Assembly: GCF_029893585.1 (NCBI RefSeq)
Contig: NZ_JARXYX010000013.1
Span: 1 to 64,000 of the forward strand
Direction: 5' to 3'
Origin: Streptomyces sp. LBL
GTDB lineage: Bacteria; Actinomycetota; Actinomycetes; Streptomycetales; Streptomycetaceae
DNA: 64,000 bases
The position numbers and the translations under genes were made by a program. Positions 18,330 to 27,842 of the stretch are shown here, piece by piece. The notes beneath the pieces were generated by a model. That model saw only the letters and a list, made by a program, of their open reading frames with translations. It made no database searches and was not told where the DNA came from. Each line of letters starts with the position of its first letter. Within the stretch, counting starts at the first letter, position 1.

Positions 18330-19196
18330 ATGAACGAGCCGGTGGAGTCGGCGGCCGAGGACGAGTCGGGTGCGGAGGGGGACGAGCGGGAGGCGGGGAC
18401 GGGGTCGGGCATCCTGCGCGTCTTCGGACGCCAGTTGAAGAGGTTCCGGGTACGGGCGGGGCTGGAGCGGGTCGAGTTCGGGTCGATGACGGGCTACTCC
18501 GTGTCGACCATCGCCGCGTACGAGCAGGGCCGCCGGGTGCCGCCGCCGAAGTTCATCGACCAGGCGGACGAGATGCTGGACGCGGGCGGAGTCCTCCAGG
18601 AGATGAAGGAGGAGGTGGCGCGGGCGCAGTTTCCGGCGTTCTTTCGGGATGCGGCGCGGTTGGAGGCGGAGGCCGTTGAGCTGCACGTCTATGACACGCA
18701 CCTCATCAACGGGCTCTTGCAGACGGAGGAGTACGCACGGGCCGTTTTCACGATGCGACGGCCTCTGCTGAGCGACGAGACGATCGACCAGCGGGTCGTC
18801 GCGCGTCTCGCCAGGCAGGAGATCTTCGCCCGCAGCCCGATGCCGACCATCAGTTTCGTCATCGAGGAGTCGGTCCTGACGCGTCCTACGGGCGGCGAGT
18901 ACGTGATGCGCACGCAGTTGGAGCAGCTTCTGCTCTGCGGTCAGCGACGCAACGTCGAGATTCAGGTCATGCCGAACAACAGGGAGGAACACGCCGGTTT
19001 GGCTGGCCCCTTCACCTTGATCGAGACGCAAGATGCGCGGAGGATCGCCTACGTGGAGGCGCACAAGCACAGCCGTCTCTACACGGACCGGGGGACTGTC
19101 CGGGAGCTCGAAGAGCAGTACGGTCTGCTGCGAGCCCAGGCTCTCACCCCGCGCGAGTCGTTGACACTCATCGAGAAACTGCTTGGAGAGACATGA
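18330..19196 (+). CDS. XRE-family helix-turn-helix regulator with DUF5753
   Basis: A 288-residue protein. An acidic N-terminal tail precedes the HTH (LKRFRVRAGLERVEFGSMTG, then YSVSTIAAYEQGRRVP). A DUF5753 ligand or partner domain follows (HVYDTHLINGLLQTEEYARAV; RLARQEIF; TRPTGGEYVMRTQLEQLL; GPFTLIE). The ATG at 18330 follows GGAGGT at 9 bp; an upstream ATG at 18282 lacks a site. The next gene, encoding DUF397, overlaps the stop by 4 nt. Such HTH/DUF397 pairs act with HATPase_c proteins in Streptomyces regulation; the divergent gene at 17571-18029 is the probable partner. It may control the adjoining defence genes (inference). Confidence 0.9.
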   Translation: MNEPVESAAEDESGAEGDEREAGTGSGILRVFGRQLKRFRVRAGLERVEFGSMTGYSVSTIAAYEQGRRVPPPKFIDQADEMLDAGGVLQEMKEEVARAQFPAFFRDAARLEAEAVELHVYDTHLINGLLQTEEYARAVFTMRRPLLSDETIDQRVVARLARQEIFARSPMPTISFVIEESVLTRPTGGEYVMRTQLEQLLLCGQRRNVEIQVMPNNREEHAGLAGPFTLIETQDARRIAYVEAHKHSRLYTDRGTVRELEEQYGLLRAQALTPRESLTLIEKLLGET

Positions 19197-19384
19197 ACGT
19201 CGACGGTGATGAACTCATTGCGTGGCGCACGAGCAGCTACAGCAGCGGTGAGGGCGGCCAGTGCGTCGAGGTGGCTTCCTTCACTCAGGCCATCCACGTG
19301 CGGGACTCCAAGGACACGAGCCGACCGGGCCTCGCCGTCGATGCTGCCGCTTGGAACCTGTTCGTCGGCTTCGTGGGGCGGTAA
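19193..19384 (+). CDS. DUF397 protein
   Basis: A 63-residue DUF397 protein: WRTSSYSSGEGGQCVEVA, then VRDSKDTSRPGLAVDAAAW. This is the small partner that normally follows an XRE/DUF5753 gene in Streptomyces. The ATG overlaps the preceding stop (ATGA), so translation is coupled. The function of the family is poorly defined; it is thought to act with the HTH partner. Confidence 0.9.
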   Translation: MNVDGDELIAWRTSSYSSGEGGQCVEVASFTQAIHVRDSKDTSRPGLAVDAAAWNLFVGFVGR

Positions 19385-19459
19385 ACACTGCCCGATGGTT
19401 AGTGCGCGGCCTGCCCCCGACAGGTGTCGGGGGCAGCGCCCTTCAGGTGAGGCTTGTCG

Positions 19460-22400
19460 CTACGCCTGTGCGGCTTCACGGACGGGCGGAGTCCAGCGGC
19501 CGACTGCGATTTCGGCGTCCAGCCTGGCCTGGAAGTGCGCGTGTGCTGCTCTCATCTCGGCCTCTCGGTCGGCCTTGTAGAAGGGGGCCGTGTAGCCAGC
19601 CGGGGGTGGGGTGCCGTCTGGGTCTTCTAGGTGGGCGAGGAGATCGAGGTAATCCTGCTTGGTCTGGCCGTGGCCGTAAGTGTTGAAGTCGCCCGCGATC
19701 TTACGGCCGTTGGCGTCGAAATAGGTCGCCGACTCGTAGTCGTACAGCTGCGGGTAGCGGGACTTGAAGATCGCGGCGAGTTGGTCAGCGGTGATGCCGA
19801 GCCAGACGGCGACGAGGGCGTCGAGTTCTACGAGGGCGGCGCGGCGCTCGTGTTCGGTGCGGAGGGGGGTGCTGTACTCCCAGGCTGGCTTGAGGCCGGC
19901 GGCGAGGGGCTTCAGGTGGGGCCAGCGGGGGTTGGCCCAGTCCTCGTAGCCTGCCCAGCGGGGGTCGAACAGCTCCGTCCAGAGGGGGGTGTAGTGGGTG
20001 GTGAGGGCGTTCAGGCGGAGGGTGCGGAGGAGTAGGGCGGGGGCGAGGGGGTGCTTTGGGTCAGGGGCGGGCATCTTCAGGGCTTCGCCCGTCATGAGAT
20101 TAGCGCGGCCAGTGATTCGTAGCAGATAGTCCAGCGGAAGAGCACCCCAAAAACCGGCGTTGAGGACCGTCGCGCGATTAGTCGGCATGGCCATGGTGTG
20201 TACGCCATGAATGTGTGCGGGGCCGGGTGGGATGAGGGCGGCCTGAAGGCTGCGGCTGGTGTTGAAGGGGATCATGATTCGCCAGGCCAGACGGAAGAAC
20301 GTGGTGAACGGCCTTCCGAACCAGGAATCCTGGGCCGCCAGGTACGCTGCCTCGTCAGTGGACCGCACATAGTTGGTCACGGGGACGTGCGACTCGGGAA
20401 GCTCTGTTGGTGCGAGCGCATTCCAGTGTCTCTGGTTCCGGCAGGGGATCATCGGCTCATTCGAAAAGGGGAGTGCACAGGAGAAGTGCGGCCCTTGCAG
20501 AATTGTATCTGAGAGCTCGGGAACCCGCTGGTTACCCCAGCGGATAAGCCCGTTCTTCTTGGCGCCTGATTCGTGGTATCCGCTTGAGATCATCGGGCCG
20601 TAATCGTCCAGACTGCTGCCAAATGAGGCCAGCGCATCGATCGCCCCTTGCTCGCCAATCAGGACTGGATACAACAGAGGGTTCTGCCCAGCTTTCCCTG
20701 CTGAGCCCGTTAGGGCATACCAGCTGGCTAGCCGGGCTGTGTCCACCTGGACGACGCGATCGCGGTGCGGCCGGATGTCCCACGAGCCGTTGTGTTTGAT
20801 TCCGGGCGCCGTGCCTTGCCCGTCATGAGTCAGAGAGTTGGGCAGCGCCTCAGCGTCGCGAAGCTGGCTTACGTGCAAGAAGTTGGGTTCCTGCGACGTG
20901 CCATAGATGTGCATCCCAAATTCCTGGGACCGGGAAAGGTCTTCGAACGCCCAGTTCGCCGAGTTCACAAAGTGCGAGTGGATCCGCAGATGTCGGTACG
21001 CGGCAGCCCGGATGACACCTTCGCGTACGCCCCCGAAATGCGTATCCGGATGGATCATCCCTGCGCTGCCGTGCAGTGCGATGTGCTGCCAAACCTGAGC
21101 CATGAAGGCCCGGTAGAGGTCGCCCTGGGTACCGACAAGGAGCGGATAGGTGGCCAGGCTGCCCAGCGTGGCGACGGACCCAGCATGGGGTGCCAATTCG
21201 TTGAGGAGGAAATCCTGGCCGCCCGCACGTGTGGCCAGCACGTCCTCTTTGCGGAGGCGCCATTCCGCCGCGCTCGGATTGTCCGCCAGCACAAACCATG
21301 GCTCCAACTCCGCCAGAACCAGGTCCTCCTGCCACCTCGGCCGAACCCAAGGCGGATTCCCCACCTGCAAATCAAACCCACCCCGCGCAAACACCTGCGC
21401 GAACTCCAGCTCCCAGTGGAAGAACCCCTGCGCCTTCGCCACGTCCTTCGCGACGGACGCCCACAGGAACCGGTTCTCCAGCCACTGGAACCGTTCCATG
21501 CCCATCCACTCGGGCAGCTCGTCCTCGTACCTCGACAGGTCGTCCAGCGTCCCGAACGTCGACACCAGCGACTCGTCCGGCACGTCCTGCGTGCCCAGCA
21601 GCGCTTCCGCGAAGTCGAGCCAGTCGTCCAGTGTCGCCAGCGGAATGACCTCCCGGCGCTGCCCCTTGACCTGCTCCGCGCGGCGGCCGGTGCGGCGGCG
21701 CGACACCGAATCACGCGTCAGCGTCATCTGCTTGGGCTCGGCCGTGAACCCCGGCAGGGCGTCCGCCTCCCACGCCATCAGGACACCGGAGTCCTCGTCA
21801 GCAGCCCCGACCGCCTTCCCCTCGGCAGTCGCCGAAAGGCCCGCCGCCTCGAACTCCGCCGCCCGTTCCGCCAGCGCCTCGGCCCGCGCGTACCGTTCGT
21901 CCGTACCGTCGAGCAGTGACGCGCTCTGCACGGGCCAGAACCACAGCGCGCACCACGAGTCCATGAGCGTCTTCAGCCGCCAGTACGGGGTGTCCTCCGC
22001 CTGGAGGTCGGCCAGCACCTTGTCCCGCTGTACCGCGGCTTCCGGCCGCCGCAGCCAGTCGCCCTCCGCGCCCCACACCTGGATGTGCCGCGAGATGTAC
22101 TGCTCCGACAGCTCCAGTCGCTGTACGACCAGGTCCCACAGGTACTCGGCCCGCCGGGCCAGCCCCTGAAGCCGGGCCGTCTGCTTCGTGGTCGGGGACT
22201 TCGTGATCGCCTTCCGCCACGCGCCCAGCGCCTTCGCGGCCTCCGGGGCGAGCGCCTTCGCCTCCTTCTCGGCCGCGACCGCGCCCCACTCCTTCGCCGG
22301 AAGCAGGAAGTGATGCACGGCCCCTTCCGGAAGCGGCGCGCCCTGCACCGCGTCCGTCAACGCGAACCGTTCCGGAGTGGCCCCCAGCCAGCCGCCCTTC

Positions 22401-24640
22401 TTCAGGCGCTCGGCGCCGTACACCTCCCGCCGCCCGCCGATCAGCGAGTTGCCGCGCCGCAGGTGCAGGCCGAACCAGGGGGCCTCCATGCCGGGGTGCA
22501 TGGTGTTGAGCCACAACGACACCTCGGCCAGCTCCACGGCCGTCTCGTTGAGGTCGACGCCGTAGGAGTTGTGCAGGGCGATGTACGCCTTCGCCTTCTG
22601 GAGTTCGACGGCGTACTGCTCCGTGTCGATGGAGCGCCCCAACTCGCTCTGCCTGCGCCGCAGATACTCGGCCGCGACCTGGTTGATCGCCTCGTTGAGG
22701 AACGCGCCCGAGCCGAGGGCCGGCTCGCAGATCCTCCAGCCCAGCAGATCCTTCGCCTCGGTCTCCTCGGTGAGCAGCTGCTGCAAAGCCAGCTGCACGG
22801 TGACCTTCGTCAGGGACTCCGGCGTGTAGTACGACGCCGAGGTCTGCCGGTCGCGGCCGGAGAGGCGGTACACGAACGAACCCGGGGCGTACCGCATCCG
22901 GACGTCCTCGCCCGTGTGCCGGTCGCGGCGCCGTACGAACACCGAGTCCGGGTACTCGTCGATCTTCGACTTGGGGACCAGCCAGGAGCCGTCCTTCGGG
23001 TCGCCGCCCTTGGCGACCTCGTACAGCTCCTCGCCCGCGATGAAGCCGCTGTACGACATCAGGCCCTCGTACACCGCGCCGAGCTGGTTGATGCCGAGCT
23101 GTGCGTACGAGATGAAGCCGCCGCGCTCGCCCCGCTTCCCCTGGGTGATCATCAGGCTGTGCAGGACCTGGTGGAGGGTGGCGTTGCGCAGCCGGGTGTC
23201 GAGGTAGCGGACGGGCTCGTCCCGGGCCAGGGCCTCGTCGGAGTCGAAGCGCGGATCGAGGAGGCTGTCGGCGCCGATCAGCCGGATGGCGTCGCGCTCG
23301 AACAGCTTGCTGTGCAGCGGTTCGAAACGCAGGCCGATGTCCTCGCTGGTCTTCCCGTCGATACCGTCGGGGGAGGGCTCGACGCCGTGGGTGCGGCGCG
23401 GGCGGTAGCCGTCCTGGACCTTCTTGAAGAGCAGGTCCAGGGACTCGTACAGGTAGAAGCCCTTGCGGGCGGTGTCGCCGATCGGCTCCCGGTCGGCGAT
23501 CAGCTCACCGAGCCGGCCGAGCCCGTACCCCTGCTGGTACTCGGGATAGTCGGCCGGCAGGATGCCCAGCTCGGGGCGGGCCTCCGCGTACAGGAGGAAC
23601 AGGATCCGGTACAGATAGCGCAGGGACTCACGCGTCAACCGGCGCCCCAGTTCCGGGAGTTCACCGATGTCCTGCGGGCTCACTCCCTGGTCGCGCAGTC
23701 GCTCCAGCACTTCGCCCGCGATCAGCTCGACGCTCTTGCGCAGGCCGTCGCGCAGTTCGCTGGAGACTCCCACCGCGTGCTTCGCCGACTTGCCGACCAG
23801 CTCGGAGAGCGGGTTGTCGCCGCCCTCCTCCGGAGTGCGCAGCGAGTCCGCGCCGAACAGCGCGGCCACCGTGTCGAGTTCGCCGCCCGCCCGGGTGTCG
23901 TTGCGCTGGAGCGCCGTGTCCAGGGAGACCCCGAGGTAGCGGCTCTCGCCCCACACCGCGCGGTCGGCGAGGACGATCACACCGCCGCCGAGCAGCAGCG
24001 CGTACCGGGGCGGCTCCTCGCAGGCGAACAGGAACTTGGCCAGCTTGTCACCGGTCTCCACCGGAGTCGTACCGTCCAGCGGCACCGGCTCCAGCAACCG
24101 GCCCCGGCCCTTCGGGTCGACGGCGGCGTCCGGTTCGGCGGCCCAGCCGCAGTCCAGCGCGACGAGGCCCTTCTCGGCGTGCGCGACCGGGATCTCGTAC
24201 GTCTGCCCGGCGCGTACCACCGTGAGCGTGCGGGGCTTCGCGTCGTACCCGAGGGCGCGCAACACCTCGGCGTTGAGCGCCCGCACCCGCTCCCGCCACT
24301 CCGGGTCGCCGTACGTCGCCCTCTCCTCGTCGACTTCCCGTACGACGGGGAGGCCGTCCTTGTCCTTGGGGACGGCGAAGGACGACCGGGCCCGGAAGTA
24401 GTCGCGGCGCAGCGCTCGCAGCCCGGCCCGGGGGGTCACCGGAAGCTCGCCGCCGCCGGGCGCCGCCGTGACGAGGTCCTCGGCCTCCGTGCCGCGCTCG
24501 TCCCCGGCGGGCGGCTTCGCCGCCTCCTCGCGTTCCTTCCACGCCTGCAGCAGGCCCGACTTGAGGTCCTTCGGAAGCACCTCGGCCAGATAGTGGGCGG
24601 AGAAGTAGTCGCCGCGGTTGACCAGGGAGTCGTACGTCAT
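19460..24640 (-). CDS. Giant N6-adenine DNA methyltransferase (DISARM DrmMI/PglX-like)
   Basis: 1726 residues. Methyltransferase motif I (ICEPALGSGAFL) lies near residue 640 and motif IV (NPPW) near 1095, with ~450 residues between them. This order and the NPPW tetrad are typical of gamma-type N6-adenine methyltransferases such as BREX PglX, type IIG enzymes and DISARM DrmMI. Target recognition probably resides in the C-terminal ~500 residues. No PD-(D/E)xK motif is obvious, so it is probably a methylase only. The gene lies 34 bp after the SNF2 helicase gene on the same strand, so the two form an operon. Host DNA methylation for self/non-self discrimination is inferred. Base composition of 20100-21150 is visibly less GC-rich than the rest of the gene, suggesting a swapped specificity region. 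Confidence 0.8.
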   Translation of the reverse strand: MTYDSLVNRGDYFSAHYLAEVLPKDLKSGLLQAWKEREEAAKPPAGDERGTEAEDLVTAAPGGGELPVTPRAGLRALRRDYFRARSSFAVPKDKDGLPVVREVDEERATYGDPEWRERVRALNAEVLRALGYDAKPRTLTVVRAGQTYEIPVAHAEKGLVALDCGWAAEPDAAVDPKGRGRLLEPVPLDGTTPVETGDKLAKFLFACEEPPRYALLLGGGVIVLADRAVWGESRYLGVSLDTALQRNDTRAGGELDTVAALFGADSLRTPEEGGDNPLSELVGKSAKHAVGVSSELRDGLRKSVELIAGEVLERLRDQGVSPQDIGELPELGRRLTRESLRYLYRILFLLYAEARPELGILPADYPEYQQGYGLGRLGELIADREPIGDTARKGFYLYESLDLLFKKVQDGYRPRRTHGVEPSPDGIDGKTSEDIGLRFEPLHSKLFERDAIRLIGADSLLDPRFDSDEALARDEPVRYLDTRLRNATLHQVLHSLMITQGKRGERGGFISYAQLGINQLGAVYEGLMSYSGFIAGEELYEVAKGGDPKDGSWLVPKSKIDEYPDSVFVRRRDRHTGEDVRMRYAPGSFVYRLSGRDRQTSASYYTPESLTKVTVQLALQQLLTEETEAKDLLGWRICEPALGSGAFLNEAINQVAAEYLRRRQSELGRSIDTEQYAVELQKAKAYIALHNSYGVDLNETAVELAEVSLWLNTMHPGMEAPWFGLHLRRGNSLIGGRREVYGAERLKKGGWLGATPERFALTDAVQGAPLPEGAVHHFLLPAKEWGAVAAEKEAKALAPEAAKALGAWRKAITKSPTTKQTARLQGLARRAEYLWDLVVQRLELSEQYISRHIQVWGAEGDWLRRPEAAVQRDKVLADLQAEDTPYWRLKTLMDSWCALWFWPVQSASLLDGTDERYARAEALAERAAEFEAAGLSATAEGKAVGAADEDSGVLMAWEADALPGFTAEPKQMTLTRDSVSRRRTGRRAEQVKGQRREVIPLATLDDWLDFAEALLGTQDVPDESLVSTFGTLDDLSRYEDELPEWMGMERFQWLENRFLWASVAKDVAKAQGFFHWELEFAQVFARGGFDLQVGNPPWVRPRWQEDLVLAELEPWFVLADNPSAAEWRLRKEDVLATRAGGQDFLLNELAPHAGSVATLGSLATYPLLVGTQGDLYRAFMAQVWQHIALHGSAGMIHPDTHFGGVREGVIRAAAYRHLRIHSHFVNSANWAFEDLSRSQEFGMHIYGTSQEPNFLHVSQLRDAEALPNSLTHDGQGTAPGIKHNGSWDIRPHRDRVVQVDTARLASWYALTGSAGKAGQNPLLYPVLIGEQGAIDALASFGSSLDDYGPMISSGYHESGAKKNGLIRWGNQRVPELSDTILQGPHFSCALPFSNEPMIPCRNQRHWNALAPTELPESHVPVTNYVRSTDEAAYLAAQDSWFGRPFTTFFRLAWRIMIPFNTSRSLQAALIPPGPAHIHGVHTMAMPTNRATVLNAGFWGALPLDYLLRITGRANLMTGEALKMPAPDPKHPLAPALLLRTLRLNALTTHYTPLWTELFDPRWAGYEDWANPRWPHLKPLAAGLKPAWEYSTPLRTEHERRAALVELDALVAVWLGITADQLAAIFKSRYPQLYDYESATYFDANGRKIAGDFNTYGHGQTKQDYLDLLAHLEDPDGTPPPAGYTAPFYKADREAEMRAAHAHFQARLDAEIAVGRWTPPVREAAQA

Positions 24641-24674
24641 GACAGTGCTTCTCTCAGATGGTCACAGACCAGGG

Positions 24675-27600
24675 TCACAGGGCGGCGGACGAGGACGGGG
24701 GCCGGAGCGCGGTCGCGGTCGCGGACGGGACGGTGAGGGAGACGGACGGCGGCCCGTCGTCACCGTCCTCGCGGTCCGTGTCCGGCAGGAGCACCGCGAG
24801 GACCCGCAGCAGCGGCCTTCCGGTCGTCAGCAGGGAGTCGGCGAGATCGGCGAGGCGCTCCTTCGTACGCTCGTCGGCGAGGGTGGGCTGCCGCCAGGTG
24901 CCGAGCCGTCGCTTGTACTGCTCGATGGGCTCGCGCAGCGGTTCGTCCCAGGCGTCGCGGTGCGCGTTGAGGAACGCCTCGGCCGTGTCCAGCACCTGGG
25001 GGAGGGCCTTGCGCAGCGGCTTGGGATCGCGGTAGCGGAGCTTGTTCGCCATGGTGGGGCCGACACCGCAGCGGCGCAGCAGCGACACCATGTCGTCGTC
25101 GACCAGCCCTTCGCCCGTGGCCTCCAGCCAGGTGACCCCCATCCACTTCACGACGGTGGGCTTACCCAACTTGTTCGAATAGACGCCCTGGACCAGGTAG
25201 ATGGGCTCCATCACGTTCGCCGTGATCATCGGGGCTTCCTGGCGGCCCATCCCGACAAGGACCTTGTCGGTGAGCCACTCCACGACCGGATGCAGGTCCG
25301 TCAGCAGGGAGATCTCCGGCCAGCTCGACGTGGACGACTCCCGGGCCCGCTGGAGGGAGTGCTCGGCGAGACGGCGGTTGAAGGTCACGAGCAGCCGCTC
25401 GCGCAGCCGTTGCTCGCGCAGGTAGTCCATGGGGAGCGCCTTGAGGCGGTGGACGAGTTCCGTCGGCGGCCGGAACGACAGCAGTCCCGACTGCTGATCG
25501 CGATCCAGGTCCAGCCGGTCACGGGCGTCCGGATACACCTCGCGCAGCGCCTCGTCCAGGAAGTGCGCGGTCGAGTCGAAGAGACGGGGGACCACGGGGC
25601 TCGCGGCGGCACGGTCGGCCGATGACGACCCCGTACCGGCCGATGACGACCCCGTACCGGCCGGGGCCGAGCTGCCGGACTCCGCCGCTCGTGGGCCCTC
25701 GCCGACGGGCCCGGACCCGCCGGCCTCACCCACGGGCCCGGCCTCACCGACCGAGCCGAAGAAGTCCGCCAGGAAGTCGTCCAGGCCCGCGTCCTCGCCG
25801 TCCGCGCCGGAGCGGCGGGCGTTCAGGGACTCGTCCACCGTCCTGCCGCGCAGCAGGTCCTGGATGAGGGACTTCTCCTCCGCCTCGGCCCGGTACAGCC
25901 CGGTCACCGCCTCGGCCGTACCCAGTGACCGGTGGGCCTGGTCCTCGCGTTCCAGGAGCCGCTCGGCGACCACCGTGTCGTCCTTGGCGCCCTTGACCTC
26001 GCTGGTCAGGATCAGCGCACGGAACTCGGGGGGACGGGCCTGCCCGTACCGGTCGATACGGCCGTTGCGCTGCTCGATACGGATCAGCGACCACGGCACG
26101 TCGTAGTGCACCAACTGGTGGCACTGGCGGTGCAGGTTGACGCCCTCGGAGGCCACATCACCGGTCAGCAGGACCCGTACGGGTGCGTCGGCCAGGCCGA
26201 ACTCCTCGACGCAGGCCATCTGTTGCTCGTCGGAGAGGCCGCCGTGCATGACCCGGACGCAGTCACGGGCGGCCCGGCCCTTGAAGCCCAGCGCGGCGGG
26301 CAGCACCGCGGACAGCCACTCCAGGGTCTGCACACGCTCGGAGAAGACCACGACCCGTTCGTCCGAACCGGGCCCGACTCCGATCTTCTCGCGCAGTTGA
26401 CGCACGAGGGCGGTGAACTTCGCGGAGTCCGCCTCGGTGAGGTCGGCGGCCAGTTCTGACAGCCGGTCGAGGGCGGCCAGTTCGGCCGCGGTGCCCTGCG
26501 GGTCGTCCTTCTTCTCCAGGGTTTTGACACGCGCGGAGACCGTGGCTCGCAGCGCCGCGTGGGAGGACAGGAACGACTTCAGCAACGTGTACGGGAAGAG
26601 GGGGACCGAGCTGACCGAGGTGCCGCCGTCGCCGGGCAGCCAGACGGCGGCCAGCTCCTCGAAGATCTTCTCCTCGGCGGGGGTGGCCGGGCAGCGCACG
26701 GAGTGGGAGGGACCGCGGTCCGCCCACTGGCCCTTCATCTGCTCCCGCACCTCGGGGCTGACCTTCGTACGGCGGATGAAGAGGTGCTCGATGTCCGCCG
26801 CGCGGTAGTTCTCCGGGTCCTGGATCGCCACCGGGTCGAGGAGGCCGATCAGTTCGGCGAAGGATTTGGCGTCGCCGTTGTGCGGGGTCGCCGACGCCAG
26901 GATCAGGGCGTCCGTGCGGGGAGCGAGGGTGCGCGCGAGCTGGTTGCGCAGGGAACCCCGGTTGATCAGGTTGTGCGACTCGTCGATGACGACCGCGTCC
27001 CAGCGGATCTGCTCCAGATGGTGCTGGTACTGGTCGGTGTTCTTCAGGGTGTCGATGGAGACGATGACCCGCTTGAACGAGGTGAAGGGGTTGCGGCCGG
27101 CCGGGATCTCCCGCTGGATCCGCTCGATGCCGACCGAGTCCAGCCGCACCAACGGGATCGCGAACCGCGTCCACAGCTCGTGCTGGAACTGCTCCAGCAC
27201 ATGCTGCGGCGTGACGACCAGGATGCGCTCGCCCCGGCCGCGACGGATCAGCTCGGCCAGGGTCAGCCCGATCTCCAGGGTCTTGCCGAGTCCCACCACG
27301 TCCGCGATCAGCAGACGCGGGCGGAGATTGGCGCCCGACAGGGCCAGCTCGGCGGGGCGCCGCTGGTACGGCAGCGGGTCCATCAGGAACGAGTCGGCCA
27401 GCGCGAGCCGACGCTCCGACTGGGGGAGCGCGGTGCGGCGCAGCACCGCCTCCAGGAACAGCCGGGAGCGGCGGTAGTTGGGGGAGTCGTCCATGACCAG
27501 AGCGGTCTCGCGGGGGTCCAGGAGCTCGATGCGGTCCAGGCCGGAGAAGAACACGGCCTCCTGGTCGCGGACGAACTCCGACACCCCGACGACCTCGATC

Positions 27601-27755
27601 CGGGTGCCGTCGTCCGTCGTGGGCATCGAGCTCCTGACCAGCCACACCTCGTCCCGCACGACCACCTGGGCGCCTGCCGGGTACTGGTCCTGGCCGGTCG
27701 TGTCCTGGCCGGTCGTGGCGACGCTCTGCTCCGCACTGGTCTGGACGGCGGTCAC
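24675..27755 (-). CDS. SNF2-family helicase (DISARM DrmD-like)
   Basis: 1026 residues. Lobe 1 has ADVVGLGKTLEIG (Walker A) near 155, VVIDESHNL (motif II) near 257 and ASATPHNGD (motif III). Lobe 2 has VVVFSERVQTLEWL and the Q-x-x-GRxxRxGQ motif (EQRNGRIDRYGQ) near 568. An acidic Pro/Ser/Gly-rich linker with a short duplicated stretch (25618-25660) separates the core from the C-terminal region. A GTG start at 27753-27755 follows AGGAGG. Domain order and pairing with a giant methylase recall class 1 DISARM (drmD-drmMI), but drmA, drmB and drmC do not follow. It likely translocates on incoming DNA and cooperates with the methylase. Confidence 0.85.
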   Translation of the reverse strand: MTAVQTSAEQSVATTGQDTTGQDQYPAGAQVVVRDEVWLVRSSMPTTDDGTRIEVVGVSEFVRDQEAVFFSGLDRIELLDPRETALVMDDSPNYRRSRLFLEAVLRRTALPQSERRLALADSFLMDPLPYQRRPAELALSGANLRPRLLIADVVGLGKTLEIGLTLAELIRRGRGERILVVTPQHVLEQFQHELWTRFAIPLVRLDSVGIERIQREIPAGRNPFTSFKRVIVSIDTLKNTDQYQHHLEQIRWDAVVIDESHNLINRGSLRNQLARTLAPRTDALILASATPHNGDAKSFAELIGLLDPVAIQDPENYRAADIEHLFIRRTKVSPEVREQMKGQWADRGPSHSVRCPATPAEEKIFEELAAVWLPGDGGTSVSSVPLFPYTLLKSFLSSHAALRATVSARVKTLEKKDDPQGTAAELAALDRLSELAADLTEADSAKFTALVRQLREKIGVGPGSDERVVVFSERVQTLEWLSAVLPAALGFKGRAARDCVRVMHGGLSDEQQMACVEEFGLADAPVRVLLTGDVASEGVNLHRQCHQLVHYDVPWSLIRIEQRNGRIDRYGQARPPEFRALILTSEVKGAKDDTVVAERLLEREDQAHRSLGTAEAVTGLYRAEAEEKSLIQDLLRGRTVDESLNARRSGADGEDAGLDDFLADFFGSVGEAGPVGEAGGSGPVGEGPRAAESGSSAPAGTGSSSAGTGSSSADRAAASPVVPRLFDSTAHFLDEALREVYPDARDRLDLDRDQQSGLLSFRPPTELVHRLKALPMDYLREQRLRERLLVTFNRRLAEHSLQRARESSTSSWPEISLLTDLHPVVEWLTDKVLVGMGRQEAPMITANVMEPIYLVQGVYSNKLGKPTVVKWMGVTWLEATGEGLVDDDMVSLLRRCGVGPTMANKLRYRDPKPLRKALPQVLDTAEAFLNAHRDAWDEPLREPIEQYKRRLGTWRQPTLADERTKERLADLADSLLTTGRPLLRVLAVLLPDTDREDGDDGPPSVSLTVPSATATALRPPSSSAAL

Positions 27756-27842
27756 CCGTGGCCTCCTGAGGCGGTTCGGTCGTACAAGGCACGCGCCCCC
27801 TTCAGGGCCCGGCCATTATCGCGGGTCACAGGGGCGTATGGG

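Noticed and set aside
17571..19070. A 499-codon minus-strand frame covering the XRE gene
   Set aside because: Only its last ~152 codons encode a real HATPase_c protein; the rest is antisense to a clear DUF5753 regulator.
2873..27755. A complete DISARM system
   Set aside because: Separate drmA, drmB and drmC genes were not found; only DrmD-like and DrmMI-like genes and a distant fused helicase are present.
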